From contig NZ_CP183303.1 in the NCBI RefSeq assembly GCF_048541585.1, forward strand, positions 2,418,001 through 2,482,000: 64,000 nt of DNA. Direction: 5' to 3'. This DNA comes from Legionella_C sp048541585 (GTDB lineage Bacteria; Pseudomonadota; Gammaproteobacteria; Legionellales; Legionellaceae). Under the pieces are notes generated by a model. It was not told the origin of the DNA. It ran no database searches and worked only from the letters and a program-made list of their open reading frames with translations. This document shows positions 1 through 9,391 of the stretch, piece by piece (the stretch's first letter is position 1; every line of letters starts with the position of its first letter). Made by a program: the position numbers and the translations under genes.

Positions 1-576
1 GTAAGATACTAGAAAAAAGGCTGCTAAAATTAGCGATAAATTTAATAAAACTGGGGTAATAGCTGGTACAACAAAATGGCCGTAAGTATTTAAAACAGCG
101 CCAGCCATAGCAGTTAGAGAAACTAACATTAGATAAGGGAATGTTATCCTTAGCATTTCAGTTGCTAATATTGTCCGGCTACTATGTTCTCCAAAACCCG
201 GAGCAAAAATAAAAATAATTACCGGTGTTGCAAGGATTCCTATTAAAGTAAATAAAGATAATACCGTACTTAATCGGCCAGCAACACGTGCAATAAATGT
301 TCTTACATCTTCATGTGATTGAGTCTGCTGATATTCAGCTAATACAGGTACAAATGCCTGTGAGAAAGCGCCTTCAGCAAATAAACGACGCATAAAATTA
401 GGAATTCGAAAGGCAACTAAAAACGCATCCATACCTGCTTCTGCACCAAACAAATGAGCAAGTACCATGTCACGCACAAAACCTGTCATGCGAGATAGAA
501 AAGTCATTAAAGAAACAAGCGTGCTTGAACGAAGTAGACTCTGCCTTTTAGGAATTATTGTTTCAATAGTGGACAT
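1..576 (-). CDS. murJ: Lipid II flippase MurJ (MviN), C-terminal part cut by window edge
   Basis: MurJ moves the peptidoglycan precursor lipid II across the inner membrane. The minus strand is open from an ATG at 576 to the window edge, giving the first 192 residues. The N-terminus has the family's usual pattern: a basic start, then the stretch around TFLSRMTGFVRDMVLA (about residues 24-39), a DAFLVAFRIPNFMRRLFAEG segment (about 50-69) and further hydrophobic segments. It is transcribed divergently from rpsT, a common gammaproteobacterial arrangement. Full-length MurJ proteins run to about 500 residues, so more than half lies outside. Identification is firm; nothing odd is visible in the part present. 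Confidence 0.93.
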   Translation of the reverse strand, partial: MSTIETIIPKRQSLLRSSTLVSLMTFLSRMTGFVRDMVLAHLFGAEAGMDAFLVAFRIPNFMRRLFAEGAFSQAFVPVLAEYQQTQSHEDVRTFIARVAGRLSTVLSLFTLIGILATPVIIFIFAPGFGEHSSRTILATEMLRITFPYLMLVSLTAMAGAVLNTYGHFVVPAITPVLLNLSLILAAFFLVSY

Positions 577-891
577 AATTTCAGTAATTATAAAATAAAT
601 AGCTTATAATGTTAATGTGATTTTCTATAGATAGGAATAGCAATAAGTAAGTCACTAAGTTTTAAGCTCTGAGAAACTCTATAATGTAACGAAATAAGTT
701 GTACTGAGACGCAACCAATTATCTGAGCATCTGTCGCTATCAATTCGAGACACCATTGTACTAATTTATAGTAGTGAGCCGGCACTTTTCCTAGGTAAAT
801 CCTGCTATTTTAGTGTATAGATATTGACAAAAAACGCATGATTGGGCATGATTGGCATTTTTGTGACACGCAAATGAGTGGAGATTTTTAA
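577..891. other. Intergenic region between divergent murJ and rpsT
   Basis: This 315-bp non-coding gap must hold the promoters for both murJ and rpsT. A good sigma-70-like site for rpsT is annotated at 824-852. A TATAAT hexamer at 605-610 on the plus strand has no convincing -35 partner. No RNA gene or repeat was recognised. Confidence 0.5.
824..852 (+). promoter_or_regulatory. Probable sigma-70 promoter of rpsT
   Basis: A consensus -35 hexamer TTGACA (824-829) is followed after 17 bp by CATGAT (847-852), four of six matches to the -10 consensus. Transcription would begin near 859, about 33 nt before the rpsT start. The assignment rests on motif, spacing and position only. Confidence 0.55.
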
Positions 892-1158
892 GTGGCAAAT
901 ATTAAGTCAGCAATCAAACGTGCTCGTCAGAATGTGAAACTTCGCAAGCATAATGCTAGTGCACGTTCTATGTATCGTACTTATGTAAAAAACGTTCTTA
1001 AAGCCGTTGAAGCTGGTGATCAAGAAGCAGCACGAGCAGCTTATGCTAAAGCTCAACCTATTATCGACAAAGCTGCCGGTAAAGGATTGATTCATAAAAA
1101 TAAAGCGGCAAGAATTAAAAGTCGCTTAAATGCACGTGTTAAAGCAATGGCTGCTTAA
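892..1158 (+). CDS. rpsT: 30S ribosomal protein S20
   Basis: S20 binds 16S rRNA in the body of the small subunit. The 88-residue protein has the family's start ANIKSAIKRARQNVKLRKHN and is rich in Lys, Arg and Ala, and its length is normal. The start codon is GTG at 892, with a TGGAG Shine-Dalgarno sequence at 879-883 placed 8 nt upstream. Non-AUG starts occur in other rpsT genes and are tied there to autoregulation; that link here is inference. The gene is monocistronic, with a strong terminator just downstream. Confidence 0.97.
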   Translation: MANIKSAIKRARQNVKLRKHNASARSMYRTYVKNVLKAVEAGDQEAARAAYAKAQPIIDKAAGKGLIHKNKAARIKSRLNARVKAMAA

Positions 1159-1215
1159 TTTACTGCTTATTAACTATCTTAATTTAAACGATTTATTCCA
1201 TCGCTCTATAAGAAT

Positions 1216-1241
1216 ACCCGAACCTTCGTTCGGGTTTTTTT
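1216..1241 (+). terminator. Rho-independent terminator of rpsT
   Basis: A perfect 8-bp stem ACCCGAAC/GTTCGGGT (1216-1223 and 1228-1235) closes a CTTC tetraloop and runs into a T tract (1235-1241). It lies 58 nt after the rpsT stop codon. Confidence 0.93.
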
Positions 1242-1302
1242 GCCTAATACATCAGCAAATAGTGTCAACCTAAAAATGCTACCATTTCTGCTTAAGAACC
1301 TT

Positions 1303-2098
1303 GTCATTTCCGCTTAGGCGGAAATCTAGCTTCATACTTGCATGGTGCCTAAATGGCCATAGATTCCCGCCTGCGCGGGAATGACAACATGGAAAAATGC
1401 CTTAATATGGGTACGCTTTAAAAACTCCGTCCCTTCCAAAGAATCCTATCATTTTCGAAGAACCTTGTCATTTTCGAAGAACCTTGTCATTTCCGCGGAG
1501 GCGGAAATCTAGCTTCATACTTGCATGGTGCCTAAATAGCCATAGATTCCCGCCTGCGCGGGAATGACAGCATAGAAAAATGCCTTAATATGGGTACGCT
1601 TTAAAAACTCCGTCCCTTCCAAAGAATCCTATCATTTTCGAAGAACCTTGTCATTTCCGCGTAGGCGGAAATCTATCTTCATACTTGCATAGTGCCTAAA
1701 TAGCCATAGATTCCCGCCTGCGCGGGAATGACAGCATGAAAAACTGCCTTAATATGGGTACGCTTTAAGAACTCTGTCATTTCCAAAGAATCCTGTCATT
1801 TCCAAAGAATCCTATCATTTCCAAAGAATCCTGTCATTTCCGAAGAATCTTGTCATTTCCGCGTAGGCGGAAATCTATCTTCATACTTGCATAGTGCCTA
1901 AATAGCCATAGATTCCCGCCTGCGCGGGAATGACAGCATGAAAAAATGCCTTAATATGGGTACGCTTTAAAAACTCTGTCATTTCCAAAGAATCCTATCA
2001 TTTTCGAAGAATCCTGTCATTTCCGCGTAGGCGGAAATCTATCTTCATACTGGCACGGTGCCTGTCTAAAAATAGATTCCCGCCTGAGCGGGAATGAC
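1303..2098. repeat. Cluster of five palindromic elements with GTCATTTCCGC / GCGGGAATGAC ends
   Basis: Five near-identical elements of about 83 bp occupy most of the 986-bp gap between rpsT and enhC: 1303-1385, 1486-1568, 1650-1732, 1852-1934 and 2016-2098. Each begins GTCATTTCCGC and ends GCGGGAATGAC, so the ends are inverted. Each also contains two internal hairpins, one around TTCCGC..GCGGAA and one around TTCCCGC..GCGGGAA. The linkers are related too and contain short repeats such as TTCCAAAGAATCCT. Periods are 183, 164, 202 and 164 bp, so repeat plus linker was amplified together. A degenerate copy sits at 50967-51048. It is a non-coding mobile or REP-like element. Confidence 0.9.
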
Positions 2099-2144
2099 TA
2101 ATCTATTACTTTGTAATTTACTCGTAAAAGACAGCTATTACTGA

Positions 2145-5100
2145 TTACCCAAAAATATTTTCTGCACTTGCTTGTTGATTAAGTTGCTCATAAATTCGTT
2201 TTGCTGGCGTATATTGTGGAAATTGTTTGATTAATTGATTAAGAATCATTCTTGATGAGATTTCATCTCCACGATTCCATTCATTAATAGCATCCATATA
2301 CATTAAATCTGCCGCTTGACCAGCAAGTACTGGCTCTTGACTTAGGTTAACTGGCTCAATGTAGCTAAAACGTTGCTCTTTTAGAGCGCCCATCCAATGA
2401 ATCATTTTACGAGCCTGTGCATTGCCATTGTCGCTAGCTAGTTTTAATAAGGCCTGACCTTGCGCTGGCTGCCGCTCACCTAAAGAGCCATCTAAATAAA
2501 GCATCGCTAATTGATATTGAGCATAAGCATTATTGTTATCAGCTAATTCTTTATAAAGGGAGGCTGCATGTTGCGCGTCTTTATTTACCCCTAGGCCATA
2601 CTGATACATCCTTGCTAAAGCTAGTTTAGCTTTTTCATTACCTAAATTAGCTGCTTGTTGGTAATAATCTAAGGCTTGTTTAAAATCAATTTTAGTAGCT
2701 ACACCCGTTTCTGATAATAGTCCAAGCTCATAAAGTGCACTATTATCACCTAATTTTGCAGCTTTTTTATACCAACTTAGGGCCTGCTGATCATCACGTG
2801 CCCCTAAATCACCACGAAAATAGATACCTGCTAACTGAGTCATCGCTTTCGCATAACCTCGCTCAGCAGCTTGAGAATAGGCTTCTAGAGCCTTTTGATA
2901 ATTAACATTTCTATCTTTACCCATTTCATACATTAAGCCTAAATTATACTCTCCAATTTTATCTTGTTTGTTCGCAGCAAAAGAGTAACTATTAAAAGCA
3001 TTATTATAATCATTATCTACAGTTTCATAGATAAATCCTAAAGCGACTGCAGCTGGCGTATAATCATTTTGCGCTTTACTATACCATTTCTTAGCCATGT
3101 CATAATTAGGCTGTTTATCTACCTCACCTAACTGATAAAGTTGCGCTAACAGATATTGCGCCATAGGTTGATTTTGTTCAGCTGCTAATTGATACCAATT
3201 AATAGCTAACTCTTTATTTTCTTTACCTGTTAGCCCTTTATCATAAAGAAAGGCTAATTTAAGTGCTGCATCTTTATCACCCTTATTAGCAAAATCTTGA
3301 TAAATACTTTGTGCCTGTTTCATATTATCAGGATTATTAGCTACCGACATGTAATAATCAGCTATTAGTAAACCGGCTCTACTATTACCTAATTGTCTAG
3401 CCTTATCCAGTTCAGGTAAAAAGTCTTCACCTAAATGATAACGTAATACTGCTAAATTAAAGTTAGCGTAAGAAAAGCCAGATGCTGCTGATTTTTGTAA
3501 TAATTCTTTTGCTTGAGCTACGTTCTTGCTAAGGCCATTACCTTCACTATAATAGGTACCTAAAATAAAATTATTAACTGGATTTTCAGGTGCTTGTTTA
3601 TACCAATACATTGCTTCAATAGGATCAGCTTTTACCGCAATACCTCTTTCATACATAAGGCCAAGTAAGATTGCAGCAAATGGATTACCACTTTGTGCTT
3701 CCTCTTCTGCCACATCGAGTGCTTTCTTTTGCTTAAGCGGATTAGAATCCATGGCATTATAGAAGGCAAGTGGCAGTTTAGCATCAGCAATACCCTCATC
3801 AGCTGCCCCCTGATAGAGACGTTTAATAAGCGCAGTTCTAGCTCGTTTTGCATTCATGGTAAACGCTGAGTGGGTTTCTTTACTCAAAAAAGAAGCTAAT
3901 TGGTACTCGGCAGGACCAAAGTTATTAGATGACGCAATAGAAAGCATAGCTAATGTTTGCTCATGATCAGGTTTAACAATTAAAGTGCCATCAGGAGCAA
4001 CTAATCCCTGTTCAAAAATATTAGCTAATACATACTGTGCATAGGGATTGCCTTTAAACGCGGCATCTGTTATCCACTGAACCCCTTTTTGATAGTTAAC
4101 AGGCTCTGTTTGCCCTTCAAGGTATATAATTCCTAAGTTATACTCAGCTCTCAAATCCTGTTGCACCGCAGCTAGCTGAAAATAGGTAATAGCTTGCGGA
4201 ATATTTTTAGCAACACCTATCCCATATTGATAAAGCTGCCCTAATTCAAATTGGGCTGAAGGGTCTCCTAGTATCGCTTGCCCATACAATTCGTTTAATG
4301 CCATTTGTAAATTGGCTTTTTGCTGCCATCCTTCAAGTTGTTCTTCTAAATAATTAAATGGTTTAATTTCGCTTCTGGCTGGATAAGTTGTACTTAGCTT
4401 AACAACTGAATCAGAGTCATGTCGTAAAACTAATGATTGGTCGCGTAGGATTTTTTCTATGGTAGATGAGTATGGATAGCGAGGGTAAGCCGATGATTTA
4501 ACAGCTCCAATAGAAGTTAAATCGGGTACAATAATGTCAAAATAATCACTAATGGAAATATCTTGCGGGTTTACCATATTAAATTCAGGTTGATATAACT
4601 CTTGGCGAGTTAATTTATTCATATGCGGGGCGGGATTATAATTATTTTCTTTTAAAGCAGATGGATTTCTCCAAGCATTATAAATACCACTTAGTTGGTA
4701 CTCTTTACCAAAAGATTTACTTTTATCATCACTTAACCACTGAGCAGCAGCAATATTCGCGGCCAAGGTAGGTTTTGTATCTTTTACTTTCTTTTGCGCT
4801 TCTTGTTCCCATTGGCGAGCTAAGTCTAAATTAGCTTCTGTACCTTTGCCATCTTTATATAATTTAGCAACTGCTTTTTGAGCCTCTTTTGAACCATTCT
4901 GTGCCGCTTTAAGCATAAAGTTAAAGCCAGCTTTTTCATCATAAATTGGGCTTTTTTTATCCATATAAAGTTCAGCCAGAGTCACTTGGGCTTTAACATC
5001 TTGTGCTTGTGCTGCTTTAGTGAGCCATTCTTGCGCCTTAGGCACATTACCTTCTTTATAAGCTATTTGACCATAAACATACATAGCAGGAGGGTAATTT

Positions 5101-5759
5101 TGCGCGGCAGGTTTTTCAACTAATGCTTTTGCTCTGAGTAAATCTCGATTTACGCCCTGACCATTGACATACAAATCCGCTAATTTTACTTGTGCTTTGA
5201 GATTTCCTTGGCTTGCTGCTTTTATAAGCCAAATAACTCCCATTTTTTTATTTTGTGCTTGGCGACTATCTAGAAAACTTTCAGCCAAAGTATATTGGGC
5301 AATTGCGTTTCCTTGTTTAGCTGCTTGAATGTAGTAATGTTTAGCTGTCTCTGAATTTCTTTTTACCCCATAACCATACAAATAAGCTGCTGCACAATAC
5401 ATATTTGCAGCGTTGTCATTGGCGTCAGCTGCTTTTTTAAACCATTTAAACGCTTCTTCAGGTTCATCCTTACTTAGCGCATAATTAGCTAGTAAGCGCT
5501 CTGCAGGCAAATAACCTCTATCAGCCGCCTCAGTAAAATAACGTAACGATAAGGTATCGTTTTTTAATTGCCCGTAACCATAAAGACGCATTAAACCAAG
5601 ATAATAATTAGCCACTGGATCTTTAGAAACTAGGCTTGGTAATGTTTTTGCCGCAAGGGTATAATCCCCTTGCCGATAAGCCTCTAAACCATCAGCAGCA
5701 TTGACCAATTGGCTTGAAGCTCCAGCAACTAAGCAAAACCATGGTAGCAATGATTTCAT
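2145..5759 (-). CDS. enhC: Sel1-repeat protein EnhC (enhanced entry)
   Basis: This very long (1204-residue) periplasmic protein begins with a cleavable-looking signal peptide ending near LVNA-ADG. Almost all the rest is tandem Sel1-like repeats of about 36 residues, with signatures such as AQYTLAESFLD, ALYELGLLSETGVA and YQYGLGVNKD. A non-repeat insert lies near residues 340-470, and a distinct C-terminal tail follows the last repeat. In L. pneumophila, EnhC is required for efficient replication in macrophages; it binds the lytic transglycosylase Slt and limits release of NOD1-stimulating muropeptides. Length and gene order (enhA, enhB, enhC) match that protein. The gene lies 59 bp after enhB in the same direction. 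Confidence 0.93.
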   Translation of the reverse strand: MKSLLPWFCLVAGASSQLVNAADGLEAYRQGDYTLAAKTLPSLVSKDPVANYYLGLMRLYGYGQLKNDTLSLRYFTEAADRGYLPAERLLANYALSKDEPEEAFKWFKKAADANDNAANMYCAAAYLYGYGVKRNSETAKHYYIQAAKQGNAIAQYTLAESFLDSRQAQNKKMGVIWLIKAASQGNLKAQVKLADLYVNGQGVNRDLLRAKALVEKPAAQNYPPAMYVYGQIAYKEGNVPKAQEWLTKAAQAQDVKAQVTLAELYMDKKSPIYDEKAGFNFMLKAAQNGSKEAQKAVAKLYKDGKGTEANLDLARQWEQEAQKKVKDTKPTLAANIAAAQWLSDDKSKSFGKEYQLSGIYNAWRNPSALKENNYNPAPHMNKLTRQELYQPEFNMVNPQDISISDYFDIIVPDLTSIGAVKSSAYPRYPYSSTIEKILRDQSLVLRHDSDSVVKLSTTYPARSEIKPFNYLEEQLEGWQQKANLQMALNELYGQAILGDPSAQFELGQLYQYGIGVAKNIPQAITYFQLAAVQQDLRAEYNLGIIYLEGQTEPVNYQKGVQWITDAAFKGNPYAQYVLANIFEQGLVAPDGTLIVKPDHEQTLAMLSIASSNNFGPAEYQLASFLSKETHSAFTMNAKRARTALIKRLYQGAADEGIADAKLPLAFYNAMDSNPLKQKKALDVAEEEAQSGNPFAAILLGLMYERGIAVKADPIEAMYWYKQAPENPVNNFILGTYYSEGNGLSKNVAQAKELLQKSAASGFSYANFNLAVLRYHLGEDFLPELDKARQLGNSRAGLLIADYYMSVANNPDNMKQAQSIYQDFANKGDKDAALKLAFLYDKGLTGKENKELAINWYQLAAEQNQPMAQYLLAQLYQLGEVDKQPNYDMAKKWYSKAQNDYTPAAVALGFIYETVDNDYNNAFNSYSFAANKQDKIGEYNLGLMYEMGKDRNVNYQKALEAYSQAAERGYAKAMTQLAGIYFRGDLGARDDQQALSWYKKAAKLGDNSALYELGLLSETGVATKIDFKQALDYYQQAANLGNEKAKLALARMYQYGLGVNKDAQHAASLYKELADNNNAYAQYQLAMLYLDGSLGERQPAQGQALLKLASDNGNAQARKMIHWMGALKEQRFSYIEPVNLSQEPVLAGQAADLMYMDAINEWNRGDEISSRMILNQLIKQFPQYTPAKRIYEQLNQQASAENIFG

Positions 5760-5818
5760 GGCAAGTTTCCTTTTAATTAATTAATTCCATTACCCTTAAC
5801 TATATTTAAATTCAATTT

Positions 5819-6385
5819 TTAAATTGAAGGAATAATACCGTATCGCACTATAGCGTTAACTGCTTCATTTTTAGAATTACTATTTACAAGCCAAAAGTTA
5901 CCTTGATTATTTAAACCATATTTAACATTCGTATATTCACAAACTTGTAAATGATCTTGGCAATCAACAACGCGTCCATAGGGAGACTTGCCTTCTGCCA
6001 CAGAGCAAATATACTTTACTACCGGTTCATTAGTCGCTAAAACAGACCATTGCCTGCCTGCAATTGAATGATTTAAGTACATGCTGTATGAGCTATCTTC
6101 TTGTAGCATCTGAAATAAATTAATAGCTTGATTAGATTTATTAAAGATAATGTAGAGAGATTGACTACCACCAAATTCACGTGGAGCTAATTTAAGTGTT
6201 TTTAAATCAAAAGCGTATCCTTCATTATAACAACCTATAGGATTATTAGTATTTTCTTTCGGATTATTAATACTTTCTTTTGGATTGTTAATATTTTCTT
6301 TTTTTGCAGCAAAAAGGCTAGTACAACAAACTAATAAGAGCGAAGAAAATAAAATTTTTAAATATTTCTGGCTACGTTTGTTCAT
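5819..6385 (-). CDS. enhB: EnhB, small secreted protein of the enhABC operon
   Basis: A 188-residue exported protein with a hydrophobic signal segment (about residues 8-27, ending LFAA). A short repetitive stretch follows in which NNPKE occurs in successive imperfect copies (about residues 32-50). The remainder has several Cys residues (CYNEGY, ICSV, VDCQDHLQVCEY) and no enzymatic motif I recognise. The start overlaps the enhA stop by 4 bp, so translation is probably coupled. Function is unknown; the name rests on position between enhA and enhC and on size. The NNPKE repeats could vary in number between strains. Confidence 0.8.
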   Translation of the reverse strand: MNKRSQKYLKILFSSLLLVCCTSLFAAKKENINNPKESINNPKENTNNPIGCYNEGYAFDLKTLKLAPREFGGSQSLYIIFNKSNQAINLFQMLQEDSSYSMYLNHSIAGRQWSVLATNEPVVKYICSVAEGKSPYGRVVDCQDHLQVCEYTNVKYGLNNQGNFWLVNSNSKNEAVNAIVRYGIIPSI

Positions 6386-7104
6386 TGTCTTTTTCCACTT
6401 GTAGTTGTTAAAATAGGCCGAATAGTAACCTTTGTACCTAAATTATCTCCATTATTTGTTGCTACAAATTCGTGGTTTAACCAAAGCGCATCTTGCGTAA
6501 ACAATCTAACACATCCGTGGCTGGCACGATAACCTGGAATATCATCTGAGCCATGTAGAGCAAAGCCTTTATGAAAATACATACAATAAGGCATTTTTGC
6601 GCCACCTTTACCAATGGGATAAACATTAGAGCGACATTTTTCATTTTCTTTACTGAAGAAATAAAAGACACCTGTCATTGTGCGGCAGGAATGGCTACTG
6701 TCAGGACATTTATCAATACCGGAAGAAATTGGTCCCCATTTAACTAATTTGCCGTTAGCATCATAAGCACCCCAGGCAAGCTTATCCTGATCTACAACCA
6801 CCTGTTTCTCACCTTCTGGTTTTATTTCTAAAGGAAAAGGTGAAAAATCAAGGATGGTTTTGTTTGCTAAATTGCGTGGAACTGCTATCTCCTTGCCATA
6901 CCATAAATAGTTATAGCTACGGTTGACACGTTGAACAATATCACGCTGCTGTTCGTTGGGAAAAAGCTTTTCCCAAGTCTGCCCACGACCAACTTTAATG
7001 CATTCATATTGAGGATAAGCACAAAGCCCTGTTCCATAATAGGCAGCAGCATTGACCACAAGAGCAGGCATCAAGAGAGTAATCATCACCAATAATCTTT
7101 TCAT
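6382..7104 (-). CDS. enhA: EnhA, periplasmic L,D-transpeptidase (YkuD domain)
   Basis: A 240-residue exported protein with a signal peptide (residues 1-20). A YkuD-type catalytic core has the diagnostic motif ALHGS (182-186) followed by SHGCVRL (195-201) with nucleophile Cys198. This family forms or exchanges peptide cross-links in peptidoglycan, or attaches lipoproteins to it. Several extra Cys residues (28, 35, 133, 140, 157, 174) suggest disulphides. It is the first gene of enhABC. The pairing of a peptidoglycan transpeptidase with EnhC, a regulator of peptidoglycan turnover, fits a cell-wall remodelling operon. The ATG at 7104 is preceded by a GGGGATC purine-rich stretch. Confidence 0.9.
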   Translation of the reverse strand: MKRLLVMITLLMPALVVNAAAYYGTGLCAYPQYECIKVGRGQTWEKLFPNEQQRDIVQRVNRSYNYLWYGKEIAVPRNLANKTILDFSPFPLEIKPEGEKQVVVDQDKLAWGAYDANGKLVKWGPISSGIDKCPDSSHSCRTMTGVFYFFSKENEKCRSNVYPIGKGGAKMPYCMYFHKGFALHGSDDIPGYRASHGCVRLFTQDALWLNHEFVATNNGDNLGTKVTIRPILTTTSGKRQ

Positions 7105-7398
7105 GACGTGATCCCCTTATCACTTTTATTCAAGGATTGCGCTTTTAATCCTTCTTTACTCTGTGTCGGTTAATAAGTTAAAAAGTTTAGTACGTTTATT
7201 TAATTTTCATTGCCTAATTTACTTACAACTATCTGTTTTACAGAATTCAATTAGTTCGTTTATTACGCTAATGCATAAATTATCCTAACACCTGTAAAAA
7301 CACGTTAGCTGACGATTTATTAGTGCAAAAAGTAGGCCAAATTTAAGGAAATCTTATCTAGTAATAATGAAAAGATGAGTTTTAAAAATTAAAACGAT

Positions 7399-9240
7399 TT
7401 AAGGATGAAAATGCTGATAAATACGAGTAGCCAGTTCGGCATTGATTCCCTCTACTTTTACGATCTCATTAATAGGTGCTTTAGCCAATTCACGCAACCC
7501 ACCAAAGCGTTGTAGTAAAGCATGCCTTCTTTTCGGCCCTACTCCCTCTATTGTCTCTAGAGTTGACTCAAAACCAGCCGTATTACGCTTTTTCCGATGA
7601 GCCATAATTGCAAAACGATGAGCTTCATCGCGTATTTGTTGCAATAAATGTAGTGCTGGCGAATCACTGGGTAGCGTTATTTCCTTGTCTTGTGCAACAA
7701 GGATTAATCGTTCCCAACCGGCCTTGCGATCAACACCTTTAGCAATCCCCAGTAAAGTAATGCCTTGAATATCTAACTCTTGTAATACTCTTTTTGCCAC
7801 ACCAACTTGGCCTTTACCCCCATCAATAATTAATAAATCAGGTAAATTTTGCTCTTGTAGTAAGCGCTTATAGCGACGAGATAAAACCTGATACATAGCT
7901 GCATAATCATCTGATGGTGTAATGCCTGTAATATTAAATCGGCGATAATCGCTTTTGCGCGGGCCTTCTGAATCAAATACAACGCAAGAGGCCACAGTTA
8001 ATTCACCTTGGGTATGACTAATATCAAAACATTCCATACGAGTAATAGTTTTTTTAAGCTCAAGAAGATCAGCAAGCGCTGTATAACGCTTAGACATGGT
8101 TGCTGCCGAGGCTTCATGTTCATCGACTGCTAAACGGAGGTTATTTTGCGCAAACTCCAACCAACGCGCTTTTATACCTCGTGGACGTACTTGAATACGG
8201 CACTCTTTTCCACGTAACTCTGTAAGCATATCTGCCATAAGATCTAACTCTTTAATGGGTTCATCAAGAATTAATAGCTTCGGAATTCTTTCTGGAACTT
8301 CAACGTAATAAAAAGATAAAAAGGCTTCAAATACTTGCTTATGTAAGTCATTTTCTTGCATGGATAAGGAGGGTACTTGCGGAAAGAAACTTTGGCTTGC
8401 GATAACATGTCCGTCACGTATAGAGATACATTGAACACAAGCAAAGCCAGGACGTGCTTGGATAGCAATAACATCAGCATCACCACGTAGTTGTACCACA
8501 CCTTGCTGTTCTTGAACCAGCCGTAAACTTTTAATCTGATCGCGTAAAATAGCTGCTTCTTCATAAGCAAGCTGTTGTACTGCCAATTCCATACGCGCTT
8601 CTAGCTCTTTTAGAACATCTTGACACCTACCTTGTAAAAATCGAGTGGCATCATTAACTGAGCGTTGATAATCTTCTTGAGAAATATAGCGTGTACAAGG
8701 AGCCGTGCATCGCTTAATTTGATATTGTAAACAGGGCCTTGAACGAGCATTAAAATAGCTATCTTTACAATTACGTATTTTAAATACTTTTTGAATTGTG
8801 CCTAAGGTTTCTCGGACTATGCCAGCACTAGGATACGGTCCAAAATAAGTCCCTTTTTGTGGCTTTCTTTTACTTCTGTACATTTCTAAGCGGGGATAAT
8901 CATGCTCTGTTAAATGAATGTAAGGATATGATTTATCATCACGCATTAATACATTATATTTAGGCCGCAATGCCTTAATTAAATTACTTTCCAAAAGTAA
9001 AGCTTCAGTTTCAGTTTTAGTAACAGTTACTTCAATGGCCGTAATTTGACTAACCAATGACCGAGTTTTGGCACCTGTTGCTTGCTTAGAAAAATAACTA
9101 CTCACCCGCTTTTTTAAATTACTAGCTTTGCCAATATAAAGAATATCACCTTTGGCATCTAACATACGATAAACGCCTGGCTCCATAGTAAGATTGTTAA
9201 GAAAATTACTTAATTCATTTGATAGTGGTTGCTTACTCAT
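7399..9240 (-). CDS. uvrC: Excinuclease ABC subunit C
   Basis: UvrC makes both incisions during nucleotide excision repair. The 613-residue protein has an N-terminal GIY-YIG nuclease domain (GVYRMLDAKGDILYIGKASN, about residues 22-41). A Cys-rich segment CLQYQIKRCTAPC lies near 170-182, with a UvrB-interacting UVR motif near 205-240. The C-terminal RNase H-like nuclease domain includes ECFDISHTQG and LLIIDGGKGQ, and a helix-hairpin-helix pair (ETIEGVGPKRR, VKVEGIN) closes the protein. Length is normal. It follows letA in the same direction, the same pairing as uvrY-uvrC in E. coli. Confidence 0.97.
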   Translation of the reverse strand: MSKQPLSNELSNFLNNLTMEPGVYRMLDAKGDILYIGKASNLKKRVSSYFSKQATGAKTRSLVSQITAIEVTVTKTETEALLLESNLIKALRPKYNVLMRDDKSYPYIHLTEHDYPRLEMYRSKRKPQKGTYFGPYPSAGIVRETLGTIQKVFKIRNCKDSYFNARSRPCLQYQIKRCTAPCTRYISQEDYQRSVNDATRFLQGRCQDVLKELEARMELAVQQLAYEEAAILRDQIKSLRLVQEQQGVVQLRGDADVIAIQARPGFACVQCISIRDGHVIASQSFFPQVPSLSMQENDLHKQVFEAFLSFYYVEVPERIPKLLILDEPIKELDLMADMLTELRGKECRIQVRPRGIKARWLEFAQNNLRLAVDEHEASAATMSKRYTALADLLELKKTITRMECFDISHTQGELTVASCVVFDSEGPRKSDYRRFNITGITPSDDYAAMYQVLSRRYKRLLQEQNLPDLLIIDGGKGQVGVAKRVLQELDIQGITLLGIAKGVDRKAGWERLILVAQDKEITLPSDSPALHLLQQIRDEAHRFAIMAHRKKRNTAGFESTLETIEGVGPKRRHALLQRFGGLRELAKAPINEIVKVEGINAELATRIYQHFHP

Positions 9241-9391
9241 AAATTCAAGGTAAACGCTAATATTGATAACAACTAATTAAGATTAATAACATTAAGTGCT
9301 GCATTAACTGTAGCATAAATTAGATTTGACTTCTGCAGAAACTACTATTGCTTAGCGCTTAGAGTTTTCGAAGAAACCTATTAATTTAAGC

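Noticed and set aside
1290..2100. Regular repeats that might be a CRISPR array
   Set aside because: Repeats are about 83 bp with palindromic structure, linkers are related to each other instead of unique, periods vary from 164 to 202 bp, and no cas gene is nearby.
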